Notes under the pieces: generated by a model
The model's input: the letters and a program-made list of their open reading frames with translations, nothing else
What the model was told of the DNA's origin: nothing
The model's database searches: none
Source of the DNA: Deinococcus rhizophilus
GTDB taxonomy: Bacteria > Deinococcota > Deinococci > Deinococcales > Deinococcaceae
DNA length: 6,742 bases
Direction of reading: 5' to 3'
Assembly (NCBI RefSeq): GCF_030271215.1
Contig: NZ_JASNGB010000168.1
Span: forward strand, 1 to 6,742
Shown: positions 1-6,742 of the stretch, one piece after another
Position numbering within the stretch: position 1 is the stretch's first letter
How the letters are laid out: each line of letters opens with the position of its first letter
Position numbers and translations under genes: made by a program

Positions 1-285
1 CCCCAGGGCCGGAGCGGTCGCCAGGGCCTGGGCCTCGGCCCCCAGGGTGGCGCGGGCGGCGGCGTCCAGGGTCAACGTGCCCCGGGCAGTGAGGTCGGCC
101 AGCACACGCACCGTGCGCAGCAGTCGCAGGGTGGGCAGGGCCGCCTGAACCCGCTGGGGAGTCTGAACACCCATGGGCACCTCGCTGCGGGGCGCCGCCA
201 CCCGGCCCGCCGCCGGGGAGGTTGCCGCCCCCATGCCTCCACCGAGGACCACAAGAGTCAGGCCGATAAGCACAGACCGCGTCAT
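1..285 (-). CDS. Exported protein of unknown function, N-terminal 95 residues (gene continues past the window edge)
   Basis: The reading frame opens with ATG at 285 and stays open to base 1, giving 95 codons. The protein begins MTRSVLIGLTLVVLGGGMGAA, a short positive n-region followed by a hydrophobic stretch (about residues 5-16) and small residues, which fits a Sec signal peptide cleaved near residue 21. The mature part has a flexible Ala/Pro/Gly stretch and then an amphipathic, Ala/Leu/Arg-rich helical segment (about residues 44-95). I recognise no family motif. The start was chosen because it is the first ATG, gives the signal peptide in full, and has a TAAGCT hexamer 6 bases upstream, as expected for a leaderless mRNA; there is no Shine-Dalgarno sequence. 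It lies downstream of and in the same direction as the lipoprotein gene, but a likely terminator separates them. That it is a gene is fairly sure; its function is unknown. Confidence 0.7.
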   Translation of the reverse strand, partial: MTRSVLIGLTLVVLGGGMGAATSPAAGRVAAPRSEVPMGVQTPQRVQAALPTLRLLRTVRVLADLTARGTLTLDAAARATLGAEAQALATAPALG

Positions 286-297
286 GTACCCAGCTTA
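286..297 (-). promoter_or_regulatory. Leaderless-type -10 element for the exported protein gene
   Basis: On the minus strand TAAGCT (297 to 292) fits the TANNNT pattern and is followed by six bases and then the ATG at 285. Transcription would therefore begin at or within a base or two of the A of the start codon. No convincing -35 and no ribosome binding site are visible. Leaderless genes with exactly this arrangement are common in Deinococcus. The call rests on pattern and spacing only. Confidence 0.45.
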
Positions 298-310
298 GCC
301 CCGGCGGGTG

Positions 311-328
311 ACGGGGGGCTGACCCCGT
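311..328. repeat. Inverted repeat upstream of the exported protein gene
   Basis: ACGGGG (311-316) and CCCCGT (323-328) are perfect 6-bp arms around the 6-base spacer GGCTGA. The repeat covers the place where the -35 region of the minus-strand promoter at 286-297 would fall. It could be an operator. It could also form a hairpin in read-through RNA from the lipoprotein gene, or be chance in a GC-rich spacer. Confidence 0.3.
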
Positions 329-347
329 GCCGCCCAGTGCAAGGGGC

Positions 348-383
348 CAGCACAAGGGAAGCCGGGACTCCCAGGCCCCGGCT
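348..383 (-). terminator. Probable rho-independent terminator of the lipoprotein gene
   Basis: Starting 22 bases after the TAA of the lipoprotein gene, the minus strand reads AGCCGGG (383 to 377), a 10-base loop, then CCCGGCT (366 to 360). A G-U pair can add an eighth step. The tail TTCCCTTGTGCT that follows is only moderately T-rich. Position and strand fit termination of the gene ending at 406 before the next same-strand gene at 285. Confidence 0.55.
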
Positions 384-405
384 CCCCTGCTGCGGCGTGT
401 CGGTG

Positions 406-2472
406 TTACTCCGCCAGACGGCGGGCACGCTGCTCGGGGGTTTCCTCGGGCATGATCCACGCGCCCTTCTTGGGCAGGTGGTCCTTGCTGACGCGGGGCT
501 GGGCCTTCACGGTCTGGGTCGAGAGCCCGGTCAGGTTCTCATACCACTTGTAGCCCTCCACCTGCACGCCCGCCGTGGTCGCCGCGTCCAGCACGGCGCG
601 GTAGCCCTGGTGGCCCAGCTCGGCGGCCCTGAAGTAGTTCAGGGCGGCGTACTCGCGCTGGGCCTGCGCGAAGAGGCTGTCGGCGTTGCGGGCCGCGCCC
701 TGCACGCCCTGAACCTTCCCGGCGCGGCGGGTGATTTCCAGAATCGCGTTGGTGTTGTTGAGGTACGCGGCCGTCAGGTAGCGGTACTGCGCGTCGAGGT
801 TGAACTGCCCGAAGGTGCGCGACAGGTCGTTGTAGGACATGATCGTGGCACTCTGGTCGCCCGAATCCACGAAGCGGAAGCGCCCGCTGGAGCCGTAGGA
901 GATGTCCTCCTCGCTGTCGTAGCCGTCGTGCGGGTGCGACAGGCTGAGGTGGTGCCCGACCTCGTGCACGGTGGTGTCGGTAAAGCCGTACCCGGCCGGA
1001 TCAATCAGGCTGGGCGTGAGGAAGGAGTACACGAAGCTCTGGGTCCCGGTCTGGCCGTCGTCGTACGCCACACCCAGCAGGCCGCCCTGGCTGTCGGTGG
1101 CGTCGTTGAAAGCATAGATCGGCAGCAGGTACTTGTCGCCCGCCGTCTTGTAGCTCTCGCGCAGTTCACGCACCCCGAACTGGAACAGTTCCTCACCGAA
1201 GAGGTCCGCGTAGTCGGGCGAGCAGATGTCCTCGGCCTCGATGGGGAAAAAGCAGTTGTAGACGTCCGCGAGGTCACCATCGAGTGCGGTTTGCCGGACA
1301 TTGGTGCTGAACTTGGCGAAGGGCTGCAGGACCGACACGCGGCTCTGGAGCAACGCGGTGTTCAGCAGCGTGGCGGGGTCGCGGGCGCCCTCGCCCTGCT
1401 CGACCCGCACGTCGAGTTCGATCTCCTCGGGCATCCGGGGCGGCGTCAGCGCGACGCGGTAGATAGGGCTGGGGGTAAACAGCAGGTTCAGGGCGGTGTA
1501 GCGCACCACCTGCGCGAGGTCCGTGCTGACTTTGCGCCCGTAGGCGGTGCTGGCCTTGCGGGTGCCGTATTCCCAGATGGGCGGCATGCGGTAGTCGGGG
1601 CGGCCGTCCCCGGTCGAATCCGCGTTCGTCACGTCCCAGCCGTCGGTCCAGTAATCGGGGTTGGCCGACAGGTCGTAGAACCACACCCGCTGCGGCGCCG
1701 CACCCTGGCGCACGCTGCCGCCCCAGGCGATCAGGCGGCGGCTGGCACGGGCACCGAATTTGGTCCCGGTGTCGGTGTCGGCGGCGTCCGCGCGGGTGTA
1801 GGAGTGGAACTTGAAGTCGGGGCGGCTGTACCAGTTCACCAGGTACACCGTGTACTCGCCGGGCTTGGCCCCCACCCGCGAGACGTTGTCGGCCAGCCAG
1901 TTCTCGGTCGCCAGGGCGTCGATCTCCCAGTTCGCCTCGACGGGACGGTTGATCAGGGGCGAGGGAGTCTCACAGTCGTCCACGGGCACCTGGTAGTCCT
2001 CGCCCGTCTCCTCGTCCGTCTCGGTCACGAACTGGCAGTTGAAATACTTCTGGAACACCGTGAGCGGCTTCTCGGTCGCGTTCTGGGTCAGGTACCCGAA
2101 AAAGTCGTCCTCGAACTTCTGGTCCGCGAAGACGTAGTTGTAGTCGTAGTCGAAGACGTTGCCGGTGTACTCGGTGTTGCCGTAGGCGCTGGGAATACGG
2201 GCGATGGTCTCGTAGGACTTCGGCAGGGTGTCCTGGAAATCGCGGGTGTTGACGTTCTGGGCGGTCTGCACCTGTCCGGGCAGCGCTTCGCGGTAGCCCA
2301 CGAAGACCACGTTGACCTTGAGGCGGGTGCGGATGCTGTCCTGCTCGCCGGGCTTGAGGGTGCTCAGGCGGCCGAACTCGGTGTCGGTGCCCGGCGTCGG
2401 TTGGGGCCGGGTGGTACAGGAGGCGAGCAGCGAGGCGCTCAGCAGAAGCAGGGCGGTGGCGCGAAGGGTCAT
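406..2472 (-). CDS. Predicted zinc metalloprotease lipoprotein (metzincin-like)
   Basis: A 688-residue protein. Residues 1-19 are a lipoprotein signal peptide: MTLR, a Leu/Ala hydrophobic core, and the lipobox Leu16-Ala-Ser-Cys19, so it should be lipid-anchored in the envelope and face outwards. Residues 503-513 read HEVGHHLSLSH, matching HExxHxxxxxH with zinc ligands His503, His507 and His513 and catalytic Glu504. Met545 in ATIMSY, 32 residues further on, fits the metzincin Met-turn. The usual metzincin Gly between the second and third His is Ser510 here. Upstream lies a long Asp/Tyr-rich region (about 30-480) I cannot assign; after the Met-turn comes a helical stretch (about 550-640) and a charged tail. 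Apart from Cys19 the Cys residues are 146, 167, 407 and 417, possible disulfides. The start at 2472 is chosen because it gives the lipobox and has AGGAGG just upstream. An in-frame ATG at 2523 is possible. Substrate and peptidase family are unknown. Confidence 0.85.
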   Translation of the reverse strand: MTLRATALLLLSASLLASCTTRPQPTPGTDTEFGRLSTLKPGEQDSIRTRLKVNVVFVGYREALPGQVQTAQNVNTRDFQDTLPKSYETIARIPSAYGNTEYTGNVFDYDYNYVFADQKFEDDFFGYLTQNATEKPLTVFQKYFNCQFVTETDEETGEDYQVPVDDCETPSPLINRPVEANWEIDALATENWLADNVSRVGAKPGEYTVYLVNWYSRPDFKFHSYTRADAADTDTGTKFGARASRRLIAWGGSVRQGAAPQRVWFYDLSANPDYWTDGWDVTNADSTGDGRPDYRMPPIWEYGTRKASTAYGRKVSTDLAQVVRYTALNLLFTPSPIYRVALTPPRMPEEIELDVRVEQGEGARDPATLLNTALLQSRVSVLQPFAKFSTNVRQTALDGDLADVYNCFFPIEAEDICSPDYADLFGEELFQFGVRELRESYKTAGDKYLLPIYAFNDATDSQGGLLGVAYDDGQTGTQSFVYSFLTPSLIDPAGYGFTDTTVHEVGHHLSLSHPHDGYDSEEDISYGSSGRFRFVDSGDQSATIMSYNDLSRTFGQFNLDAQYRYLTAAYLNNTNAILEITRRAGKVQGVQGAARNADSLFAQAQREYAALNYFRAAELGHQGYRAVLDAATTAGVQVEGYKWYENLTGLSTQTVKAQPRVSKDHLPKKGAWIMPEETPEQRARRLAE

Positions 2473-2475
2473 AAG

Positions 2476-2481
2476 CCTCCT
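2476..2481 (-). promoter_or_regulatory. Ribosome binding site deciding the lipoprotein start
   Basis: A perfect AGGAGG on the minus strand (2481 to 2476) lies three bases before the ATG at 2472. The spacing is short, but no other in-frame start has a comparable site. The start it selects places the hydrophobic core directly after four residues, as in a normal lipoprotein signal peptide. Confidence 0.65.
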
Positions 2482-2483
2482 GG

Positions 2484-2498
2484 GGTCCGGGCCGGACC
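2484..2498 (-). repeat. Hairpin dyad in the lipoprotein gene leader
   Basis: The plus strand reads GGTCCGG-G-CCGGACC, a perfect dyad with a single central base. As RNA from the minus strand it forms a 5-bp GGUCC/GGACC stem with a 5-base loop, ending two bases before the AGGAGG ribosome binding site. It may affect ribosome access or mRNA stability, or be a protein-binding dyad. No function is shown. Confidence 0.4.
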
Positions 2499-2527
2499 AT
2501 GAGTGGAATCGGGGGGTCGTCATGAGA

Positions 2528-2556
2528 AGTGTAACGGGTTTTTGAGAGCCTGTGCC
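2528..2556 (-). promoter_or_regulatory. Weak candidate promoter for the lipoprotein gene
   Basis: On the minus strand TACACT (2533 to 2528) matches four of six -10 consensus bases and fits TANNNT. Seventeen bases upstream GGCACA (2556 to 2551) matches three of six -35 bases. Transcription would start near 2521, leaving a leader of about 50 bases that contains the hairpin dyad and the ribosome binding site. Confidence 0.35.
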
Positions 2557-2569
2557 CCCATCTGGGGGC
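2554..2569. repeat. Palindrome between the divergent promoters
   Basis: GCCCCCA (2554-2560) and TGGGGGC (2563-2569) are perfect 7-bp arms separated by two bases. The site overlaps the putative -35 of the minus-strand promoter and lies about 22 bases upstream of the -35 of the metY promoter. A transcription factor bound here could repress the lipoprotein gene or affect both genes. There is no T-run to make it a terminator. Confidence 0.4.
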
Positions 2570-2590
2570 GGAGTCACCTGGACAACCGCG

Positions 2591-2620
2591 TTGACCCGCC
2601 GCCGCCCCGCCTGCTACGGT
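2591..2620 (+). promoter_or_regulatory. Promoter of the metY-metX operon
   Basis: TTGACC (2591-2596) matches five of six -35 bases. After an 18-base spacer comes TACGGT (2615-2620), preceded by TG one base upstream (2612-2613), an extended -10. The predicted transcription start near 2625-2628 lies about 20 bases before the riboswitch aptamer, so the aptamer would be the first structured element in the transcript. It is the best sigma-70-type promoter in the window. Confidence 0.65.
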
Positions 2621-2645
2621 TCCCAATAGCTCCCGCGTGGAGCGA

Positions 2646-2774
2646 TCCCTATCCAGAGCGCCCGAGAGACCTGGCTCGCGGACGGCGCGGCAACCGGACC
2701 CCATCACGTCACGGTGCCAAGGCCAGCCCACCCCGCGTCAACGATGACCGCGAGACGGTGGGACCGATCAGGGA
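2646..2774 (+). ncRNA. SAM-I (S-box) riboswitch aptamer
   Basis: This leader RNA should bind S-adenosylmethionine and control metY-metX. It carries the S-box core in order: TATCCAGAG (2650-2658), GAGAGACCTGG (2664-2674) of the kink-turn arm, GCAACC (2690-2695) and GGTGCCAA (2713-2720). Helices can be traced by hand. P1 is 2646-2653 with 2766-2774, with C2769 bulged. P2 is 2658-2662 with 2684-2688. P3 is 2693-2696 with 2712-2715, extended by 2697-2699 with 2708-2710. P4 is 2727-2732 with 2757-2762, and its upper part pairs 2734-2740 with 2745-2752 with one bulge. The pseudoknot pairs CTGGC (2671-2675) in the P2 loop with GCCAG (2722-2726). S-boxes typically stand before methionine genes, which fits the two genes that follow. 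The bulge in P1 is the one irregular feature. Confidence 0.93.
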
Positions 2775-2834
2775 AGGTCACGCGGACGATTCCAGCCGCC
2801 CCTTCTCGATTGCCCGAGAGGGGCCTTCGCTTCT
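2765..2834 (+). terminator. Riboswitch expression platform: terminator with competing antiterminator
   Basis: The terminator stem pairs GCCCC (2798-2802), one bulged T, then TCTCG (2804-2808) with CGAGAGGGGC (2815-2824), giving 10 pairs around a 6-base loop. The antiterminator pairs 2765-2777 with 2801-2812 in 12 pairs, with A2770 bulged and two G-U pairs. It uses the whole 3' strand of aptamer P1 and the 5' arm of the terminator. With SAM bound, P1 holds 2766-2774, the antiterminator cannot form and the terminator folds, so metY-metX is off. The tail CTTCGCTTCT after the stem is only moderately T-rich. Masking of the ribosome binding site is less likely, since that lies about 50 bases further on. 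Confidence 0.75.
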
Positions 2835-2872
2835 GGCGCGGCTCCCCACAACTTCCCGCTTGTCTTTTCTGT

Positions 2873-5237
<2,365 letters not shown>

Positions 5238-5245
5238 CCCCCAGG

Positions 5246-5282
5246 GACCCCCGCTGGCTTCAGCGTTGGTCAAGTGTTTTCT
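5246..5282 (+). terminator. Probable terminator of the metY-metX operon
   Basis: Nine bases after the metX stop, GACC (5246-5249) and CGCTG (5252-5256) pair with CAGCG (5261-5265) and GGTC (5268-5271) across a 2x2 internal loop with a GCTT tetraloop. TTTTCT follows at 5277-5282. A competing outer pairing, TTGACC (5234-5239) with GGTCAA (5268-5273), is also possible. The interrupted stem makes this weaker than a classic terminator, but position and T-run fit. Confidence 0.5.
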
Positions 5283-5307
5283 CAGAAGCTGGGCCGGGGG
5301 TGGCAGT

Positions 5308-5317
5308 CCGGCGCCGG
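5308..5317. repeat. 10-bp palindrome upstream of the glycosyltransferase gene
   Basis: CCGGCGCCGG is a perfect palindrome lying six bases before the putative -10 of the next gene, within its promoter spacer. It may be an operator, but such palindromes also arise by chance in DNA this rich in G and C. Confidence 0.25.
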
Positions 5318-5323
5318 GCCCGT

Positions 5324-5329
5324 TAGCGT
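5324..5329 (+). promoter_or_regulatory. -10-like element of the glycosyltransferase gene (near-leaderless)
   Basis: TAGCGT fits TANNNT and lies nine bases before the ATG at 5339, so the transcript would have a leader of only two or three bases. The bases between are CGGGGGGCC, which is not a Shine-Dalgarno sequence, and no good -35 is visible. Confidence 0.4.
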
Positions 5330-5338
5330 CGGGGGGCC

Positions 5339-6610
5339 ATGACCACGGCCTTTCAAACCATCGAGGCCATCGGGCTGGTGCTGCTGACGATGTACCTGAC
5401 CTACTCGCTGTGTGCCCTGCTGGCGCAGCCCCGGCGGGTCCCGCCGCGCCGGGCGCCCGTCCGCTTTACCTTCGTCGTCCCGGCGCTCAACGAGGCGGCG
5501 GTGATCGGGGCGACCCTGCGGAACCTGCGGGCGGCGGCCCCGGACGCGCGGCTGGTCGTGATCGACGACGGCGGCGACGACGGCACGGCGGCCCAGGTCG
5601 AAGCCGCCGCACAGGCCGATCCCGGCGTGCTGCTGCTGCGCCGGGTGCTCCCGCAGGCCCGCACCGGCAAGGGCGAGGCGCTGAACTGGGGGGTCGCCCA
5701 GCTGCTGCGCCGGGACCTGCTGCCCGGGGCACCGCTGGAGGAACAGGTGCTGGTCGTCTTCGACGCGGACGGGCGGCTGGACGCCGGACTGCTGGACGAG
5801 GCGGCGCGGGTCTTCGCCGACCCCGACGTGATGGCCGCGCAGGCCCGCATCCGGGTGCGCCAGAGCGGGGGCGGGGCGCGGGGGTGGCGCGGGGCGCTGG
5901 GGCGACTGCTGCTGCTGCAACAGGACCTGGAGTTCTACATCGTGCGGCACATCCAGCTGCTGCGCCAGCGGGCCTGGACGGTGGGGCTGGGCGGCAACGG
6001 GCAGTTCATGCGGCTGTCCTACCTGGCCGGGCGGCTCGGTCAGGGGCGGGACCCCTGGCCCCCGGTGCTGCTGGAGGACTTTGCCAGCGGGCTGGAGGTG
6101 CGGCTCGCCAGTCCCCGGCACCGCCTCGTCTTTCTGGAGTCGGGAGTCACCCAGCAGGGCCTGACCGATGTGAGGCGCTTCGTGCGGCAGCGGGCGCGGT
6201 GGACCCACGGCAACCTGCAATGTTTTCCGAACCTGCCGCGCATCTGGCGCACGCCGATGCCGCTGGGGGCGCGGCTGGACCTGACCTACTTCCTGGCGCA
6301 GCCGTGGCTCAACCTGCTGACGCTGGGGCTGCTGGTGTACTACCCCGCCCGCGCCGTGGGCCGCCTGCTGACCGGCGAGGTGAACTGGGCGCTCACGGCG
6401 GCACTGACCCTGCCCGGCCTGATCCTGCCGCTGGCCTGGGTCTTTCTGTACAGCCGCGAGAACCGGCTGGGGCTGCGGCAGGCCGCCTTCGCCGCCGCCG
6501 GACTGCCCGTCTACACCCTCATCATGATGATGAGCGTGCCCCTGGCCTTCCGCAATTTCCTGCGCGGCGAGCACGGCTGGGCCAAGACGGCGCGGCACGC
6601 GGAGGCGTGA
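5339..6610 (+). CDS. Membrane-bound family 2 glycosyltransferase, processive-synthase type
   Basis: A 423-residue inverting GT-A enzyme that should transfer sugar from a nucleotide-sugar at the inner face of the membrane. Residues 9-29 form a membrane segment. The catalytic domain shows VPALNE (47-52), IDDGGDDGT (75-83), FDADG (141-145) with the metal-binding DxD-type Asp142/Asp144, GGNGQFMR (218-225), LLEDFASG (244-251) with a likely catalytic Asp247, and QRARW (284-288). The last is the QxxRW motif of processive synthases such as cellulose, chitin, hyaluronan and poly-GlcNAc synthases. Three more membrane segments follow at about 315-338, 350-371 and 385-403, an arrangement like PgaC/IcaA or related glycolipid enzymes. 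There is no PilZ domain. The product cannot be read from sequence; extracellular polysaccharide, a membrane glycolipid or a carotenoid glycoside are all possible. The ATG start gives a complete first membrane segment. It is transcribed apart from metY-metX and converges with another likely glycosyltransferase. Confidence 0.88.
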   Translation: MTTAFQTIEAIGLVLLTMYLTYSLCALLAQPRRVPPRRAPVRFTFVVPALNEAAVIGATLRNLRAAAPDARLVVIDDGGDDGTAAQVEAAAQADPGVLLLRRVLPQARTGKGEALNWGVAQLLRRDLLPGAPLEEQVLVVFDADGRLDAGLLDEAARVFADPDVMAAQARIRVRQSGGGARGWRGALGRLLLLQQDLEFYIVRHIQLLRQRAWTVGLGGNGQFMRLSYLAGRLGQGRDPWPPVLLEDFASGLEVRLASPRHRLVFLESGVTQQGLTDVRRFVRQRARWTHGNLQCFPNLPRIWRTPMPLGARLDLTYFLAQPWLNLLTLGLLVYYPARAVGRLLTGEVNWALTAALTLPGLILPLAWVFLYSRENRLGLRQAAFAAAGLPVYTLIMMMSVPLAFRNFLRGEHGWAKTARHAEA

Positions 6611-6634
6611 GCGCAGGGGGCGATTCCCTCCTCC

Positions 6635-6742
6635 TCAGGGCTCGCGCAGCAGCTCGGCCAGGCGGTCGGCCGTGTGGGTCAGGGTGTGGCGCGAGAGGAC
6701 ATGCGCCCGCGCCGCCGCCCCGAACTCGCGGGCGCGGTGGGG
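6635..6742 (-). CDS. C-terminal 35 residues of a possible GT-B (family 4-like) glycosyltransferase
   Basis: The minus strand from the window edge is open to a TGA at 6637-6635. The 35 residues begin PHRAREFGAAARAHVLSRHT and continue to LLREP. The pattern R-x-F-G-x-A-A-R-x-H-V-L-x-R-H-T, followed by an amphipathic helix, resembles the end of family 4/CgeB-like glycosyltransferases, where the last helices carry 'G..AR..V...H(T/S)W..RA..L...L'. The match is short, so the family call is tentative. The gene converges on the family 2 glycosyltransferase with only 24 bases between the stop codons. No clear terminator hairpin is seen in that gap. Confidence 0.55.
   Translation of the reverse strand, partial: PHRAREFGAAARAHVLSRHTLTHTADRLAELLREP

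Noticed and set aside
337..2502. Long open frame of 721 codons on the plus strand opposite the lipoprotein gene
   Set aside because: Its translation is repetitive Gly/Val/Leu/Arg-rich sequence with no motif. Long antisense frames are expected opposite genes with very GC-rich third codon positions, and the minus-strand frame has a signal peptide, a ribosome binding site and a protease motif.
2554..2569. GCCCCCA-TC-TGGGGGC as a terminator
   Set aside because: No T-run follows on either strand at the right distance and no gene ends nearby; the neighbouring genes diverge from this region. A binding-site dyad is more plausible.
2473..2577. N-terminal extension of the lipoprotein to the first in-frame ATG at 2577
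   Set aside because: It would put 35 residues ahead of the signal peptide and lacks a ribosome binding site. The start at 2472 has AGGAGG and gives a standard lipoprotein signal.
2581..2595. Short imperfect inverted repeat CAAC-CGC-GTTG over the metY -35
   Set aside because: The arms are only four bases before a mismatch and half of it is the TTGACC hexamer itself, so it is likely chance.
5282..6598. 438-codon open frame on the minus strand opposite the glycosyltransferase
   Set aside because: It is Gln/Pro/His/Arg-rich and low in complexity, with no recognisable domain; the plus-strand gene has all family motifs.

Overview
The window looks like chromosomal DNA from a very GC-rich bacterium, most likely Deinococcus or a close relative. 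This is inferred from three things: extreme GC at third codon positions, promoters of the TANNNT type sitting almost directly on start codons (a pattern known from Deinococcus leaderless mRNAs), and a SAM-riboswitch-controlled metY-metX pair. No database search was possible, so the taxonomy is not proven.

Layout from left to right. (1) Positions 1-285, minus strand: the first 95 residues of an unrecognised exported protein whose start lies 6 bases from a -10-like hexamer. (2) Positions 406-2472, minus strand: a 688-residue predicted lipoprotein with a metzincin-type zinc protease signature (HExxHxxxxxH and a Met-turn), followed by a likely terminator. (3) Positions 2473-2886: a divergent regulatory region of about 414 bases. 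It carries a weak promoter, a dyad and a leader hairpin for the lipoprotein gene, and for the other strand an extended -10 promoter followed by a complete SAM-I (S-box) riboswitch with traceable terminator and antiterminator. (4) Positions 2887-5237, plus strand: the metY-metX operon, with a 4-base overlap. (5) Positions 5238-5338: a probable operon terminator, a 10-bp palindrome and a near-leaderless promoter. (6) Positions 5339-6610, plus strand: a membrane-bound family 2 glycosyltransferase with the QxxRW motif of processive synthases. (7) Positions 6635-6742, minus strand: the last 35 residues of a convergent gene that resembles the end of a GT-B/family 4 glycosyltransferase.

How the parts work together. 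MetX acylates homoserine and MetY replaces the acyl group with sulfide to give homocysteine, the direct sulfhydrylation route to methionine. The riboswitch senses the end product SAM and should stop transcription before metY when SAM is plentiful, so one RNA controls both enzymes. The lipoprotein protease and the glycosyltransferases have no evident link to methionine synthesis. They look like independent cell-envelope genes, and the two glycosyltransferase-like genes at the right end may belong to a glycan or glycolipid locus that continues beyond the window.

I see no mobile element, CRISPR array, tRNA or rRNA. The most interesting parts are the metzincin-like lipoprotein of unassigned family and the fine structure of the riboswitch, which has a bulged P1 and a U-poor terminator.
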